Below are positions 9,385 through 18,891 of a stretch of 64,000 nt of DNA, in pieces. A model generated the notes under the pieces. It made no database searches and was not told the origin of the DNA. It was given only the letters and a program-made list of their open reading frames with translations. The stretch's first letter is position 1. Each line of letters starts with the position of its first letter. This DNA comes from Haemophilus haemolyticus (GTDB lineage Bacteria; Pseudomonadota; Gammaproteobacteria; Enterobacterales; Pasteurellaceae), in the NCBI RefSeq assembly GCF_003351405.1, contig NZ_CP031240.1, positions 372,001-436,000 of the forward strand, given 5' to 3'. The translations under genes were made by a program, and so were the position numbers.

Positions 9385-10476
9385 TTATTCCAATCCTCTC
9401 ACATTAGAATTTTTATTAATAAACATCGCATCGCCATAACTAAAGAAACGATATTTTTCTTGCACTGCATGTTTATATGCATTCATGGTATTTTTATAAC
9501 CAGCAAAAGCTGAAACTAACATAATCAGTGTGCTTTCAGGTAAGTGGAAATTAGTAATTAAACAATCCACCACTCGGAATTTTTTTCCTGGATAAATAAA
9601 AATAGAGGTATCAGAAAAATAAGGCTCAATTAAATCTGGATTACCAAATTCTTCCGCAGAAAGCGCCGCACTTTCAATAGAACGAACAGAAGTCGTTCCC
9701 ACTGCAATAACACGTTTACCCGCTTTCTTTGTTGCAATAATAGCATTACAAACTTCTTGAGAAACTTCTACGTATTCTGCATGCATCACATGATCTTCAA
9801 TATTCTCGACACGAACTGGCTGAAATGTTCCTGCGCCTACATGCAATGTGATAAATTCAAAATTCACACCTTTCTCTTTAAGTTTTTCAAGCAAGGGATC
9901 ATCAAAATGTAACCCTGCCGTTGGTGCTGCTACAGCACCCGGTACTTTACTATAAACCGTTTGATAACATTCTTGATCGGCTTCTTCATCTGGACGGTCG
10001 ATATAAGGCGGCAATGGCATATGTCCAATGGCTTGCAACACATCTAAGAGAGCGGTTGATTTATCACTTAATTCCACTTCAAACAATGCACCATGACGCA
10101 CTGTCATTACCGCTTTAATTCCATTATTTTCGCCTAATTTATCTTCACCTAAAAATAATTCAGCTCCTTCTTTTGGTGATTTTGATGAACGAATATGCGC
10201 TAAGAAACGATGCTCATCTAGCATGCGTTCAACTAAAACTTCAATTTTACCACCGCTGGCTTTACGCCCAAACATTCTTGCAGGAATGACGCGAGTATTA
10301 TTGAAAATCAATAAATCGCCTTCATCAATTAAATCCAATACATCTGAAAAAGTGCGGTCAATTACAGCCCCATTTTCCCCATTCAAATGCAATAAACGGC
10401 AAGATGCTCTATCCTCTTTTGGATAGCGAGCAATAAGTTCATCAGGTAAATCGAAATTAAAATCTGAAACACGCAT
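9385..10476 (-). CDS. queA: S-adenosylmethionine:tRNA ribosyltransferase-isomerase
   Basis: QueA transfers and rearranges the ribosyl part of S-adenosylmethionine onto preQ1-tRNA to give epoxyqueuosine. The 363-residue protein starts [19 protein letters not shown] and has the family blocks [66 protein letters not shown] and the C-terminal [12 protein letters not shown]. It lies upstream of tgt in the same direction, but with the small-peptide unit wedged in between, so the classic queA-tgt operon is interrupted here. Confidence 0.96.
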   Translation of the reverse strand: MRVSDFNFDLPDELIARYPKEDRASCRLLHLNGENGAVIDRTFSDVLDLIDEGDLLIFNNTRVIPARMFGRKASGGKIEVLVERMLDEHRFLAHIRSSKSPKEGAELFLGEDKLGENNGIKAVMTVRHGALFEVELSDKSTALLDVLQAIGHMPLPPYIDRPDEEADQECYQTVYSKVPGAVAAPTAGLHFDDPLLEKLKEKGVNFEFITLHVGAGTFQPVRVENIEDHVMHAEYVEVSQEVCNAIIATKKAGKRVIAVGTTSVRSIESAALSAEEFGNPDLIEPYFSDTSIFIYPGKKFRVVDCLITNFHLPESTLIMLVSAFAGYKNTMNAYKHAVQEKYRFFSYGDAMFINKNSNVRGLE

Positions 10477-10546
10477 AATAAAGTTTAGGTTAAATAAAAT
10501 AGGTAGTAAATCTAGTTTGGCTTAAGACAAAGCTAAATAAAAATAA

Positions 10547-10578
10547 AAAATCTAGCCAGTAAAAAATGGCTAGATTTT
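10547..10578 (-). terminator. terminator after the YadA-anchor gene
   Basis: A perfect 12-bp stem (AAAATCTAGCCA with its complement, 10547-10558 and 10567-10578) is followed on the minus strand by TTTTATTTAG. It ends the gene at 10595-10996. Confidence 0.85.
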
Positions 10579-10594
10579 CTATTATAAAGTCTAA

Positions 10595-10996
10595 TTACCA
10601 TTCAAAATCAACTGCGGCATTATAGGCTGAAGAATTGTGTTCACTCAAGGCAATCCCTACTTTTGCAGCAAATTTCTCATTAAATCGATATCCAGTTCCC
10701 ACTGCAATAGCATGCTTAGGTCCATACCCGCCAACAGCAGCTGTAACATTAAAATGTTTTATATTGTAGGGTTGAAATAAACCAGCTAAGGCAGCTTGCT
10801 GTGCTAAACCTCTATCAACTCTACTTTCTAATGCATTATGTCGTTTTACTAAAGCTTCATGTTTTTGCGGTGGGAAGAGAGGTAGATTAACGTTCTCAAC
10901 ATTACGATTATTGGTAGCATATCCAAACGCATTTCCAGAGAACATTGCCAAAGAAATAAGTGATATTAAAGATAGTTTGATAAGTTGTGATTTCAT
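10595..10996 (-). CDS. short outer-membrane protein with YadA-type anchor domain
   Basis: A 133-residue protein starts [19 protein letters not shown], a signal peptide that ends near NAFG. It has a ~45-residue linker with a coiled-coil-like stretch ([19 protein letters not shown]) and then four predicted β-strands: [37 protein letters not shown] and [10 protein letters not shown]. This is the C-terminal membrane anchor of trimeric autotransporter adhesins (Hia/YadA), ending with the aromatic residue expected of β-barrel substrates. There is no adhesin head or stalk. The ATG at 10996 has GGAG six bases upstream; an in-frame ATG four codons earlier overlaps that site. It may be a trimeric pore on its own, or a remnant of a larger adhesin. 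It has its own terminator and neighbours of unrelated function. Confidence 0.7.
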   Translation of the reverse strand: MKSQLIKLSLISLISLAMFSGNAFGYATNNRNVENVNLPLFPPQKHEALVKRHNALESRVDRGLAQQAALAGLFQPYNIKHFNVTAAVGGYGPKHAIAVGTGYRFNEKFAAKVGIALSEHNSSAYNAAVDFEW

Positions 10997-11163
10997 AAGA
11001 AACTCCATTTTCTTTATTTTTCGATTACATAACCAAAATTCTCTACAATCTTACACCAGGGAACTCTCAACTACATATTCTAATACTTTTTAAATAAAAA
11101 AACACAAAATACTCATCTTTATGGGCTTTTTATTCCTAATATCTTCTTAGCTTTTGGCAATAA

Positions 11164-11193
11164 AAAATGGCTAGCAATTATGCTAGCCATTTT
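11164..11193 (-). terminator. terminator of the 147-aa lipoprotein gene
   Basis: A perfect 13-bp stem (11164-11176 with 11181-11193; core TGGCTAGCA) with a 4-base loop lies seven bases after the lipoprotein stop codon. TTTTTTA follows on the minus strand. Confidence 0.85.
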
Positions 11194-11199
11194 GATGAA

Positions 11200-11643
11200 T
11201 TATAAATTTGCTTTTTTAGTTGCTTTTGCGTTTACATCACAGTTTTTGATGATGATCTTATCGCTAGTTTTGCCTTTTTGAATTAAATTCACTGGCACAA
11301 CAGAATCAAATTTATCTAAAGTTAAACCACTATCTACATTCCAAACATAGTCACCAGAAGTGAAACTTGTAAAATCCTTTTGTGATTTATCACGAGCAAA
11401 ATCTTTTGCAATAATTTTGTTACCTAAACTAACCATTGCCGCAACTGGCTCTTGGTTTTCAAATTGATACACTGCAGTCACAGTTTTTTTGTTGCAAGAA
11501 TAAACTACTGTTTTGTCAGTGATAGTTGACGCAGTTTGAGCAGCCATTTGAGTCGATGCATTTTCCATTATTGGCGCATCTTTTGCACATGCAGATAATA
11601 CAACAGCGGCAGCAAATGCCGGTAAAACTTTAGTGAAGTTCAT
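11200..11643 (-). CDS. small lipoprotein, possibly lysozyme-inhibitor (ACP/MliC-like)
   Basis: This 147-residue protein has a lipoprotein signal, MNFTKVLPAFAAAVVLSACAK, with LSAC as the lipobox. The mature part has one Cys in VVYSCNKKTVTAVYQFEN (around residue 50) and one near the C-terminus in IIIKNCDVNA, which could form a disulfide. The VVYSCxxxxxTAVY start is like that of the adhesin-complex-protein / membrane-bound lysozyme inhibitor group. Those bind lysozyme at the cell surface. The resemblance is partial and by eye, so the functional call is tentative; its lipoprotein nature is not. It has its own terminator and appears to be a single-gene unit. Confidence 0.65.
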   Translation of the reverse strand: MNFTKVLPAFAAAVVLSACAKDAPIMENASTQMAAQTASTITDKTVVYSCNKKTVTAVYQFENQEPVAAMVSLGNKIIAKDFARDKSQKDFTSFTSGDYVWNVDSGLTLDKFDSVVPVNLIQKGKTSDKIIIKNCDVNAKATKKANL

Positions 11644-11797
11644 TATTAAATCCTCTTAATTAAGCCCCAATCTGAGGCGCTACTTAGATACGTTTAATTA
11701 AATAAAGTTCCCAATGTTAAATCAAAAAATCTATTAACATGAAACTAAATCCTAATTGTCATTTTACGACTTTTTATACTAAAAGTGCGGTAATTTT

Positions 11798-14629
11798 TTA
11801 ATGTTTTTCTAAAATCGGTTTGAGGAATCTGGCAGTATGAGATCCTTCGACTTTAGAAACTTCTTCAGGCGTGCCAGTAGCAATAATTTGTCCGCCACCG
11901 CTTCCCCCTTCAGGGCCAAGATCGACAATCCAGTCTGCCGTTTTAATCACATCAAGATTATGTTCAATGACGACAATAGTATTTCCTTGATCGCGTAATC
12001 GATGCAGTACTTCAAGTAATTGCTTAATGTCAGCAAAATGCAAACCGGTAGTCGGTTCATCTAGAATATACAAGGTTTTACCCGTATCACGTTTTGAAAG
12101 CTCAGTCGCTAGCTTAACGCGCTGCGCTTCACCGCCTGAAAGTGTTGTGGAAGATTGGCCTAATCGAATATAGGATAATCCCACATCCATCAAGGTTTGT
12201 AATTTTCTTGCAATCATTGGAATTGCATCAAAAAACTCGCGAGCCTCTTCCACCGTCATATCTAAAACTTGATGAATCGTTTTGCCTTTGTAACGAATTT
12301 CTAAGGTTTCGCGATTATAGCGTTTACCTTTACATTGGTCGCAAGGGACATAAACATCGGGTAAAAAATGCATTTCAACTTTGAGTACACCATCGCCCTG
12401 ACAGGCTTCACAGCGCCCACCTCGTACGTTAAAGCTAAAACGTCCAGGATTATAACCACGCGCACGCGCCTCTGGCACACCTGCAAAAAGTTCACGAATC
12501 GGAGTAAATAAGCCTGTATAAGTGGCTGGATTTGAACGTGGCGTGCGTCCAATCGGGCTTTGGTTAATATCAATAACTTTATCGAAATATTCTAATCCCT
12601 CGATAGACTGATAAGGTGCGTAATCCGTCTTTTCTGCTCGATTTAATGCATTTTGCGCAAGTGGAAATAAAGTATCATTAATCAGTGTCGATTTTCCTGA
12701 GCCTGATACACCAGTTACGCAAGTAAACAAACCAACGGGAATATCTAAATTCACATTTTTTAAGTTATTACCCGATGCTCCTTTAAGCTTGAGCCATTTT
12801 TTCTTATCAAGTGCGGTGCGTTTTTTAGGAATTTCAATTTTATCTGCTCCTGATAAGAATTTTCCTGTGATGGAATTTGGATTCAGCATAATTTCATCAG
12901 CGTTTCCTTGCGCAATAACTTGTCCGCCATGCACACCGGCACCAGGTCCAATATCAATAATATGGTCAGCCGCACGAATCGCGTCTTCATCGTGTTCCAC
13001 GACAATTACCGTATTACCAAGATTACGCAGATGAATTAACGTGTTAAGTAAGCGTTCATTATCACGTTGGTGCAGGCCAATCGAAGGTTCATCTAATACA
13101 TACATTACACCAACAAGCCCCGCACCAATTTGGCTAGCAAGGCGAATACGTTGTGCTTCACCACCTGAAAGGGTTTCAGCTGAACGAGAAAGAGAAAGAT
13201 AATTCAAACCAACGTTCACTAAGAACTGCAAACGCTCGCGAATTTCTTTAAGAATTTTTTCCGCAATTTGCGCTTTTTGACCAGTTAAAGAAAGTGCGGT
13301 GAAAAATTCGAGCGATTCACCAATACTTTTTTCTGCGATCATCGGTAAATTCGTTTTTCCGATATACACATTCCGCGCTTCTGGTCGTAAACGAGATCCG
13401 CCACAGTCTGCACAAGGTCGATTGCTAATATTTTTCGCTAATTCTTCTCGCACCGACATTGATTCCGTTTCTTTATATCGGCGAGCCATATTATTCAAAA
13501 TACCTTCAAAAGGATGCTTGCGAATAACCACATCGCCACGATCATTCATATATTGGAATTCAATTTCCTCTTTACCTGAGCCATGCATAATGATGTGTTG
13601 AATTTTCTTTGGCAAAGATTCATAAGGGGCTTCAACATCAAAATTATAATGTTTCGCCAATGAGGTGAGCATTTGATAATAATAGAAATTACGACGATCC
13701 CAACCTTTCACCGCACCACCGGCAAGGGAAATAGTTGGATTTTGCACCACACGATCTTCATCAAAATATTGTTGCATCCCCAAACCATCACAAGTAGGAC
13801 AAGCTCCAGCAGGGTTATTAAAGGAAAATAAACGAGGTTCTAATTCTGGCACAGAATAACCACAATGCGGACAAGCAAAATTTGCCGAAAAAACTAATTC
13901 TTCCGCTTTAGGATTATCCATATCTGCCACAATCGCGGTGCCACCTGAAAGCTCTAATGCGGTTTCAAAAGACTCCGCTAAACGCGTTGCTAAATCTGAG
14001 CGCACTTTAAAGCGATCAACCACTACTTCAATAGTATGTTTTTTCTGTAACTCTAATTTGGGCGGATCAGATAAATCACAAATTTCGCCATCAATACGTG
14101 CTCGAATATAACCTTGCGCAGCAATATTTTCTAAAATCTTAACATGTTCACCTTTTCGATTTTTGACAACTGGCGCAAGTAACATCATCTTGCTGTCTTC
14201 TGGCAAACTTAATACCTTGTCCACCATTTGACTAATCGTTTGAGCCGTTAATGGAACATCATGATCTGGACAACGTGGCTCCCCTACTCGGGCAAACAAT
14301 AAACGTAAATAATCGTAAATTTCCGTAATTGTTCCCACCGTAGAACGTGGATTGTGTGAGGTAGATTTTTGTTCAATCGAAATTGCAGGGGAAAGTCCCT
14401 CAATAGAATCCACATCAGGCTTTTCCATTAAAGATAAAAACTGACGTGCATACGCCGAGAGAGATTCAACATAGCGGCGCTGACCTTCCGCATAAAGTGT
14501 ATCAAACGCTAAAGAGGATTTTCCCGAACCTGAAAGTCCAGTGATCACCACAAGTTTATTGCGTAGAATAGTCAGATTAATATTTTTCAGGTTATGGGTT
14601 CGCGCCCCGCGAATATCGATATTTTCCAT
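11798..14629 (-). CDS. uvrA: UvrA, excinuclease ABC damage-recognition subunit
   Basis: UvrA finds bulky DNA lesions and loads UvrB in nucleotide-excision repair. The 943-residue protein starts [17 protein letters not shown] and carries two ABC ATPase modules: Walker [21 protein letters not shown] near residue 31 and [16 protein letters not shown] in the second half, each with an LSGGEAQR signature. Two zinc modules are seen: CPHCGY...CPTCDG and CEACQGDG...CDQCKGK. The ATG at 14629 fits the family; an earlier TTG in frame is not needed. The gene diverges from ssb across a 151-base region holding a CRP-S-like site. Confidence 0.97.
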   Translation of the reverse strand: MENIDIRGARTHNLKNINLTILRNKLVVITGLSGSGKSSLAFDTLYAEGQRRYVESLSAYARQFLSLMEKPDVDSIEGLSPAISIEQKSTSHNPRSTVGTITEIYDYLRLLFARVGEPRCPDHDVPLTAQTISQMVDKVLSLPEDSKMMLLAPVVKNRKGEHVKILENIAAQGYIRARIDGEICDLSDPPKLELQKKHTIEVVVDRFKVRSDLATRLAESFETALELSGGTAIVADMDNPKAEELVFSANFACPHCGYSVPELEPRLFSFNNPAGACPTCDGLGMQQYFDEDRVVQNPTISLAGGAVKGWDRRNFYYYQMLTSLAKHYNFDVEAPYESLPKKIQHIIMHGSGKEEIEFQYMNDRGDVVIRKHPFEGILNNMARRYKETESMSVREELAKNISNRPCADCGGSRLRPEARNVYIGKTNLPMIAEKSIGESLEFFTALSLTGQKAQIAEKILKEIRERLQFLVNVGLNYLSLSRSAETLSGGEAQRIRLASQIGAGLVGVMYVLDEPSIGLHQRDNERLLNTLIHLRNLGNTVIVVEHDEDAIRAADHIIDIGPGAGVHGGQVIAQGNADEIMLNPNSITGKFLSGADKIEIPKKRTALDKKKWLKLKGASGNNLKNVNLDIPVGLFTCVTGVSGSGKSTLINDTLFPLAQNALNRAEKTDYAPYQSIEGLEYFDKVIDINQSPIGRTPRSNPATYTGLFTPIRELFAGVPEARARGYNPGRFSFNVRGGRCEACQGDGVLKVEMHFLPDVYVPCDQCKGKRYNRETLEIRYKGKTIHQVLDMTVEEAREFFDAIPMIARKLQTLMDVGLSYIRLGQSSTTLSGGEAQRVKLATELSKRDTGKTLYILDEPTTGLHFADIKQLLEVLHRLRDQGNTIVVIEHNLDVIKTADWIVDLGPEGGSGGGQIIATGTPEEVSKVEGSHTARFLKPILEKH

Positions 14630-14664
14630 AAAATAGCTCAAAAGAATGAAATAAGTTTAAATTC

Positions 14665-14680
14665 TGCGATCATTATCGCA
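14665..14680 (+). promoter_or_regulatory. CRP-S-type competence site upstream of ssb
   Basis: TGCGATCATTATCGCA matches the TGCGA-N6-TCGCA core of CRP-S sites, which need both CRP and Sxy (TfoX) and define the Haemophilus competence regulon. ssb is a known member. The centre is about 108 bases before the ssb ATG. The palindrome could also face uvrA, but uvrA is not a known member. Confidence 0.75.
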
Positions 14681-14780
14681 TATTTTAATATCTGTGCAAA
14701 TATCCAGTTAAAATATATAGATCTTTTGAAAAATTTCAGGCAAAATAACCGCACTTTTTTAGATAAAAATGAGGTTTTTT

Positions 14781-15287
14781 ATGGCTGGAGTTAACAAAGT
14801 CATTATTGTAGGTCATCTAGGCAATGATCCTGAAATTCGTACCATGCCGAATGGCGATGCCGTAGCAAATATTAGCGTAGCAACCAGTGAAAGCTGGAAC
14901 GACCGTAATACTGGCGAGCGCCGTGAAGTAACGGAATGGCACCGCATTGTATTCTATCGTCGTCAAGCGGAGATTTGTGGTGAATATTTACGTAAAGGCT
15001 CCCAAGTTTATGTGGAAGGTCGTTTACGTACCCGTAAATGGCAAGATCAAAATGGTCAAGATCGTTACACCACAGAAATTCAAGGCGATGTAATGCAAAT
15101 GCTTGGTGCGCGCAATCAAAACGCAGGTGGTTACCCTAGTGATATGGGAGCTGCACCACAACCTTCTTACCAAGCTCGTCAAACTAACAATGGTGGTAAT
15201 TATCAATCATCTCGCCCTGCGCCGCAACAAGCTGCACCACAGGCTGAGCCACCAATGGATGGATTCGATGACGATATTCCGTTCTAA
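14781..15287 (+). CDS. ssb: single-stranded DNA-binding protein
   Basis: Ssb coats single-stranded DNA in replication, repair and competence. The 168-residue protein starts [20 protein letters not shown] (OB fold, residues 1-110), then a Gln/Ala/Pro-rich flexible linker (~112-160), and ends with the acidic tip [10 protein letters not shown] that recruits partner proteins. The ATG at 14781 has GAGG upstream. A start four codons earlier lies over that site. The CRP-S-like site at 14665-14680 suggests induction in competent cells. A terminator follows at 15306. Confidence 0.97.
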   Translation: MAGVNKVIIVGHLGNDPEIRTMPNGDAVANISVATSESWNDRNTGERREVTEWHRIVFYRRQAEICGEYLRKGSQVYVEGRLRTRKWQDQNGQDRYTTEIQGDVMQMLGARNQNAGGYPSDMGAAPQPSYQARQTNNGGNYQSSRPAPQQAAPQAEPPMDGFDDDIPF

Positions 15288-15305
15288 TTCAAACGAACTC
15301 AAAAC

Positions 15306-15332
15306 AAAAAGGAAGCAATTTGCTTCCTTTTT
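15306..15332. terminator. bidirectional terminator after ssb
   Basis: A 12-bp stem (AAAAAGGAAGCA / TGCTTCCTTTTT) with a 3-base loop lies between convergent ssb and the Kef-type gene. It has A-runs on the left and T-runs on the right, so it can serve both. Confidence 0.85.
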
Positions 15333-15356
15333 TAGTTGAAATGCATTGAAATCATT

Positions 15357-17207
15357 TTACGAATTATTATTTGACGTTTCTTCAGATTCCTCAATCAATA
15401 TTCCTGCAGTTTCATCATTTAATGCTTGAGCATCGACATGAGGTTTAATGAATGGTTTTGGCGTCCAATATTTTTTTAAGATTTCATTAGAAAAACCATG
15501 CAAAACTTCCTCGTTTAGACGTTCTTGATCTAATGCTCTAACTTCTTTAATAACTTCATCAGCCTCAATCTTATCAATACCAAGTTTCATTAGTGTTGCT
15601 TGGCTAAGGGCAATGGCGGATTCAAAAGTTTCACGTACAATAAAATCTACATCTTGCTTAATTAGGCTCACAGTCGTTTTTCTATCATAAGTGCGGGTTA
15701 AAATCGGCAGGTTTGGATAAGCCCCTTTAAGTTGGCTCACAATCGTTTCAATGCGATCTGTATCATTAATACCAATCACGACACATTTCGCTTTTTCAAT
15801 TCCCGCGGCGTAAAGTACATCCAAACGAATACCATCACCATAATAGACTTTAAAACCAAATTTTGCCGCAGCACGGATATTTTCTATATTACGATCAATC
15901 ACTGAAACGCTGATGCCACGGATTAATAATGTTTGACATACGATCTGGCTAAAACGCCCAAAACCAATTACAAGCACATTATCTTCTAAATCATCAATAG
16001 GTGACAGATCGCTCGTATCTGGTTGATTCGCTGATTTTCTCTCTCCACATTGCGCTAATTTACGCGTAATTTGTGTAATAAATGGAGAAAACAACATGGA
16101 AATAATTACCGCAGCAGTAAAAGTGGCATTTTCATGGTTGCTCATTACGCCTGCTGTCGTTGCGGCAGAGAAAAGTACGAAAGCAAATTCACCACCGTGC
16201 GCCAAGAGTGACATTCTTCCCACTGCTTCCCTATGTTCTAAGCGAGTAATTCGAGCAACGACATACACAGAAAGTCCTTTGCCAATAATATAAAGGAATA
16301 CAATTCCGAGTAGTAATAACCAGTGATTAAACACTAAGCTCAAATCCAATGACATGCCCACGCCCATAAAAAATAGGCCAAGCAATAGGCCTCGAAATGG
16401 CTCGATATCCGCTTCTAATTGATGGCGGAACGAAGACTCTGACAGCATGACTCCCGCTACAAATGCCCCCATTGCCATTGAAAGTCCACCTATTTCCATG
16501 GCTAATGCTGCGCCAAGTACAACTAATAAAGCAGCCGCTGTCATCATCTCGCGAATATGTGCTTTAGAAATTAATCGGAATAACGGATTCATTAGCCATT
16601 TGCCCGCAACAATCAAGCCGATTACCGCACCTAATGCGATGCCGATTGACATCCAATCGGTATGAGTGCTTTCTTCAGAATGAGGCGCAAGAAACGCCAC
16701 TGATGCCAATAATGGCACAATAGCAATATCTTCAAAAATTAAAGTCGAAATAATTCGCTGACCTTTAGATGTACTGGTAATGCAACGTTCTTCCAAAGTT
16801 TGCATCACTATCGCGGTTGAAGAAAGTGTAAATCCCATGCCTGCTATAAACGCCACTTCTTTCGGTAAATCGAGCAAATAAATCCCCGCAAAAGTAAGCA
16901 ATACACCGCAACCCCCAACTTGCAACAAGCCCCGACCAAAAATTGCTTTTTTCATAGACCAAAGCCGTTCAGGGTGCATTTCAAGCCCAATAATGAACAA
17001 GAACATCACGACACCCAATTCAGCCAAATGCACGACTGAAGCCGGTTCTTGAATAACACCGAACACTGAAGGACCAATCATACAACCTGCTACCAAATAC
17101 CCAAGCACACTACCAAGCCCTAGGCGTTTAAATAACGGTACAATAGTCACGCTCGACGCAAGCAAAATTACGGTTTTAATCAGATCTGAATCGGCAAGAT
17201 GGGACAT
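15357..17207 (-). CDS. kefC: Kef-type K+/H+ antiporter (KefB/KefC family)
   Basis: A 616-residue monovalent cation:proton antiporter (CPA2). The N-terminal ~390 residues hold about 12 membrane helices with GSVLGYLVAGCMIGPSVFG and the LAHGGEFAFVLF block. A Rossmann KTN/TrkA-N domain follows (NVLVIGFGRFSQIVCQTLL, then YYGDGIRLDVLYAAGIEKA). The start at 17207 (MSHLADSDLIK) has GGAG seven bases upstream. E. coli Kef systems open when glutathione adducts of electrophiles bind the KTN domain, protecting the cell by acidification. Whether this one is KefB- or KefC-like cannot be told by eye, and no KefF/KefG ancillary subunit gene is adjacent. Confidence 0.85.
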   Translation of the reverse strand: MSHLADSDLIKTVILLASSVTIVPLFKRLGLGSVLGYLVAGCMIGPSVFGVIQEPASVVHLAELGVVMFLFIIGLEMHPERLWSMKKAIFGRGLLQVGGCGVLLTFAGIYLLDLPKEVAFIAGMGFTLSSTAIVMQTLEERCITSTSKGQRIISTLIFEDIAIVPLLASVAFLAPHSEESTHTDWMSIGIALGAVIGLIVAGKWLMNPLFRLISKAHIREMMTAAALLVVLGAALAMEIGGLSMAMGAFVAGVMLSESSFRHQLEADIEPFRGLLLGLFFMGVGMSLDLSLVFNHWLLLLGIVFLYIIGKGLSVYVVARITRLEHREAVGRMSLLAHGGEFAFVLFSAATTAGVMSNHENATFTAAVIISMLFSPFITQITRKLAQCGERKSANQPDTSDLSPIDDLEDNVLVIGFGRFSQIVCQTLLIRGISVSVIDRNIENIRAAAKFGFKVYYGDGIRLDVLYAAGIEKAKCVVIGINDTDRIETIVSQLKGAYPNLPILTRTYDRKTTVSLIKQDVDFIVRETFESAIALSQATLMKLGIDKIEADEVIKEVRALDQERLNEEVLHGFSNEILKKYWTPKPFIKPHVDAQALNDETAGILIEESEETSNNNS

Positions 17208-17267
17208 TAATAGCTCCAATGATGAAATGGAATATAATTGTATTCTAACTAGTTTCCTTTAAATAAA

Positions 17268-17299
17268 AAAGTGAGCATATCTCATATTATGCTCACTTT
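17268..17299. terminator. bidirectional-looking terminator between Slam-like gene and kef
   Basis: An 11-bp stem (AAAGTGAGCAT with its complement, 17268-17278 and 17289-17299) lies after the Slam-like gene stop, with TTTTTTATTT following on the minus strand. Confidence 0.8.
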
Positions 17300-17332
17300 A
17301 GAAATGGATAAACCTAAGTTCAATTAATTAAC

Positions 17333-18802
17333 TCAGAATGTCTTTTCAAACAACATATTCACATTCTTCTGTGTGTAAGAATACATTTCTGGAATATTGC
17401 TATCTTGTTTACGCCAGCTTAATTGGAGTTTTGGTGTAATTCCCCAAATATGCCAATCGCGTTTCCATAGGGATAAATTTATGCCGTAAATTTTATCTTC
17501 TCGACGTTTTCCAAAAGAAAACAAATTGAGATTACCAAGTTTGGCAATATCTTTAAATTCACGTTTCATTATGGATAAGCCGAGACGTGAGGAAATGCCC
17601 CAATTCCATTCTTGTCCCCAACCTAAACGTAAGCTTTTACTGTCTGAACCATATTGACGAACCTTCGTTCTTTCTGCCATAAAATCAGAACCGAGGTAGA
17701 AAAACTGTTTCGGTGTTCTTGCCCACAGTAAGGTTGCGGAAATCAGTTTGTTATTACCGTTTTGTGATGTACTGTCTAAATAACGTTGTTTTGAAAACTC
17801 TCCCGCCGTAAAAAGTTGCCAGTTTGGACTTAACCAACGAGAAAATTCCACCCTTGCCCCATTAGACCAACGGTAACTTTCGCCGCCATACCAACGTTTT
17901 TCATAAAAGGGTTTAATACGGAAATTTTGCTTTGCGGTTTTATGTGCATAGCCAACAAAAGTGCGGTTGGAAATATCATCAAATTTATGATTATCCCAGT
18001 AGCTCTTTCCCCCAAACTCATTGCCCACCGTGAGGTAATTAGAGCTCCATAAATTAAAATCTCTCGAAATATCGAGTGAATACGCCAAACCGTGTGCTGT
18101 TTGTGGCATCATCGATTCCGAACGTGTTAAGGTGCCACCATTATTTAATGCGACCGTTTTGCCCTCACCAACATTATTGACATTGGTATCACGTACATAA
18201 TTAAAGGAAAAATCCACATTCCAGCTATCACGTTCTTTTAAAGCCTCTAAATAAGCATCCATTAAACGCTTAACTTGAGGCGGTAAATCACCCGCGGTTT
18301 GCGCTTTTTCAAATTGGTCTTTAGCAGCACCGTCTTGTTTTTGATTGAATAAAGCGATAGCCAGTTCAATTCGTACAGGGTTTAAATTTGGATTTTTGGC
18401 TAAAATTTCGCGATATTTATCAATAGCTACAGTATAGTTTTCCGTTATCGCAGCCAATTTTCCTTCCGCAAAGCGTTCCATAATCGGGTCACGATTTGGA
18501 AAAGTGCGGTAAATTTCCAGCAATTTTTTTATCATTTCTGGATTGCGTGCGTAAATGGCACGGCTTAATAATTCGTGGGTTAAAGCGGGGTTTTGTTTAA
18601 GTTGCTCAAGGGTAATTTGAATTTGTTCGACTTGCTCTGTGCCTAAGGGCGGTAAATTTTGTTCGCGTTTTTCAAGTTTGGCGACATTAATTTGTGGTTC
18701 AAGTTCGGTTTTAATTGGTGTTTGACGAATATCTAGTGCCGTTGTTTCTGCTAAAGCAAGAGCGGGGAAAAGTGCAGTAAAAAAGAGAGCAATACTTTTC
18801 AT
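17333..18802 (-). CDS. Slam-family outer-membrane protein (surface lipoprotein assembly)
   Basis: Slam proteins move particular lipoproteins through the outer membrane to the cell surface. The 489-residue product has a signal peptide (MKSIALFFTALFPALALAE), an N-terminal helical domain with TPR-like repeats (residues ~50-190: HELLSRAIYARNP, RIELAIALFNQKQDGAAKDQ) and a C-terminal β-barrel of the DUF560 type (WNVDFSFNYVRDTNVNN onward, alternating Trp/Tyr/Arg strands) that ends with Phe. The start at 18802 was chosen because the signal peptide begins there; its ribosome site is weak. It lies 90 bases after a lipoprotein gene with a barrel-like C-terminal domain, its likely substrate: paired Slam and substrate genes are the rule in this family. 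Two uptake signals lie within the gene. Confidence 0.85.
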   Translation of the reverse strand: MKSIALFFTALFPALALAETTALDIRQTPIKTELEPQINVAKLEKREQNLPPLGTEQVEQIQITLEQLKQNPALTHELLSRAIYARNPEMIKKLLEIYRTFPNRDPIMERFAEGKLAAITENYTVAIDKYREILAKNPNLNPVRIELAIALFNQKQDGAAKDQFEKAQTAGDLPPQVKRLMDAYLEALKERDSWNVDFSFNYVRDTNVNNVGEGKTVALNNGGTLTRSESMMPQTAHGLAYSLDISRDFNLWSSNYLTVGNEFGGKSYWDNHKFDDISNRTFVGYAHKTAKQNFRIKPFYEKRWYGGESYRWSNGARVEFSRWLSPNWQLFTAGEFSKQRYLDSTSQNGNNKLISATLLWARTPKQFFYLGSDFMAERTKVRQYGSDSKSLRLGWGQEWNWGISSRLGLSIMKREFKDIAKLGNLNLFSFGKRREDKIYGINLSLWKRDWHIWGITPKLQLSWRKQDSNIPEMYSYTQKNVNMLFEKTF

Positions 18803-18891
18803 AAAATGAGTAACTTTAAGTAAATATTTATAAACAAACAATAAGTTGAAAAATGGCGGACAAAAATCCGCCAAATATTGTTTTATAACGA

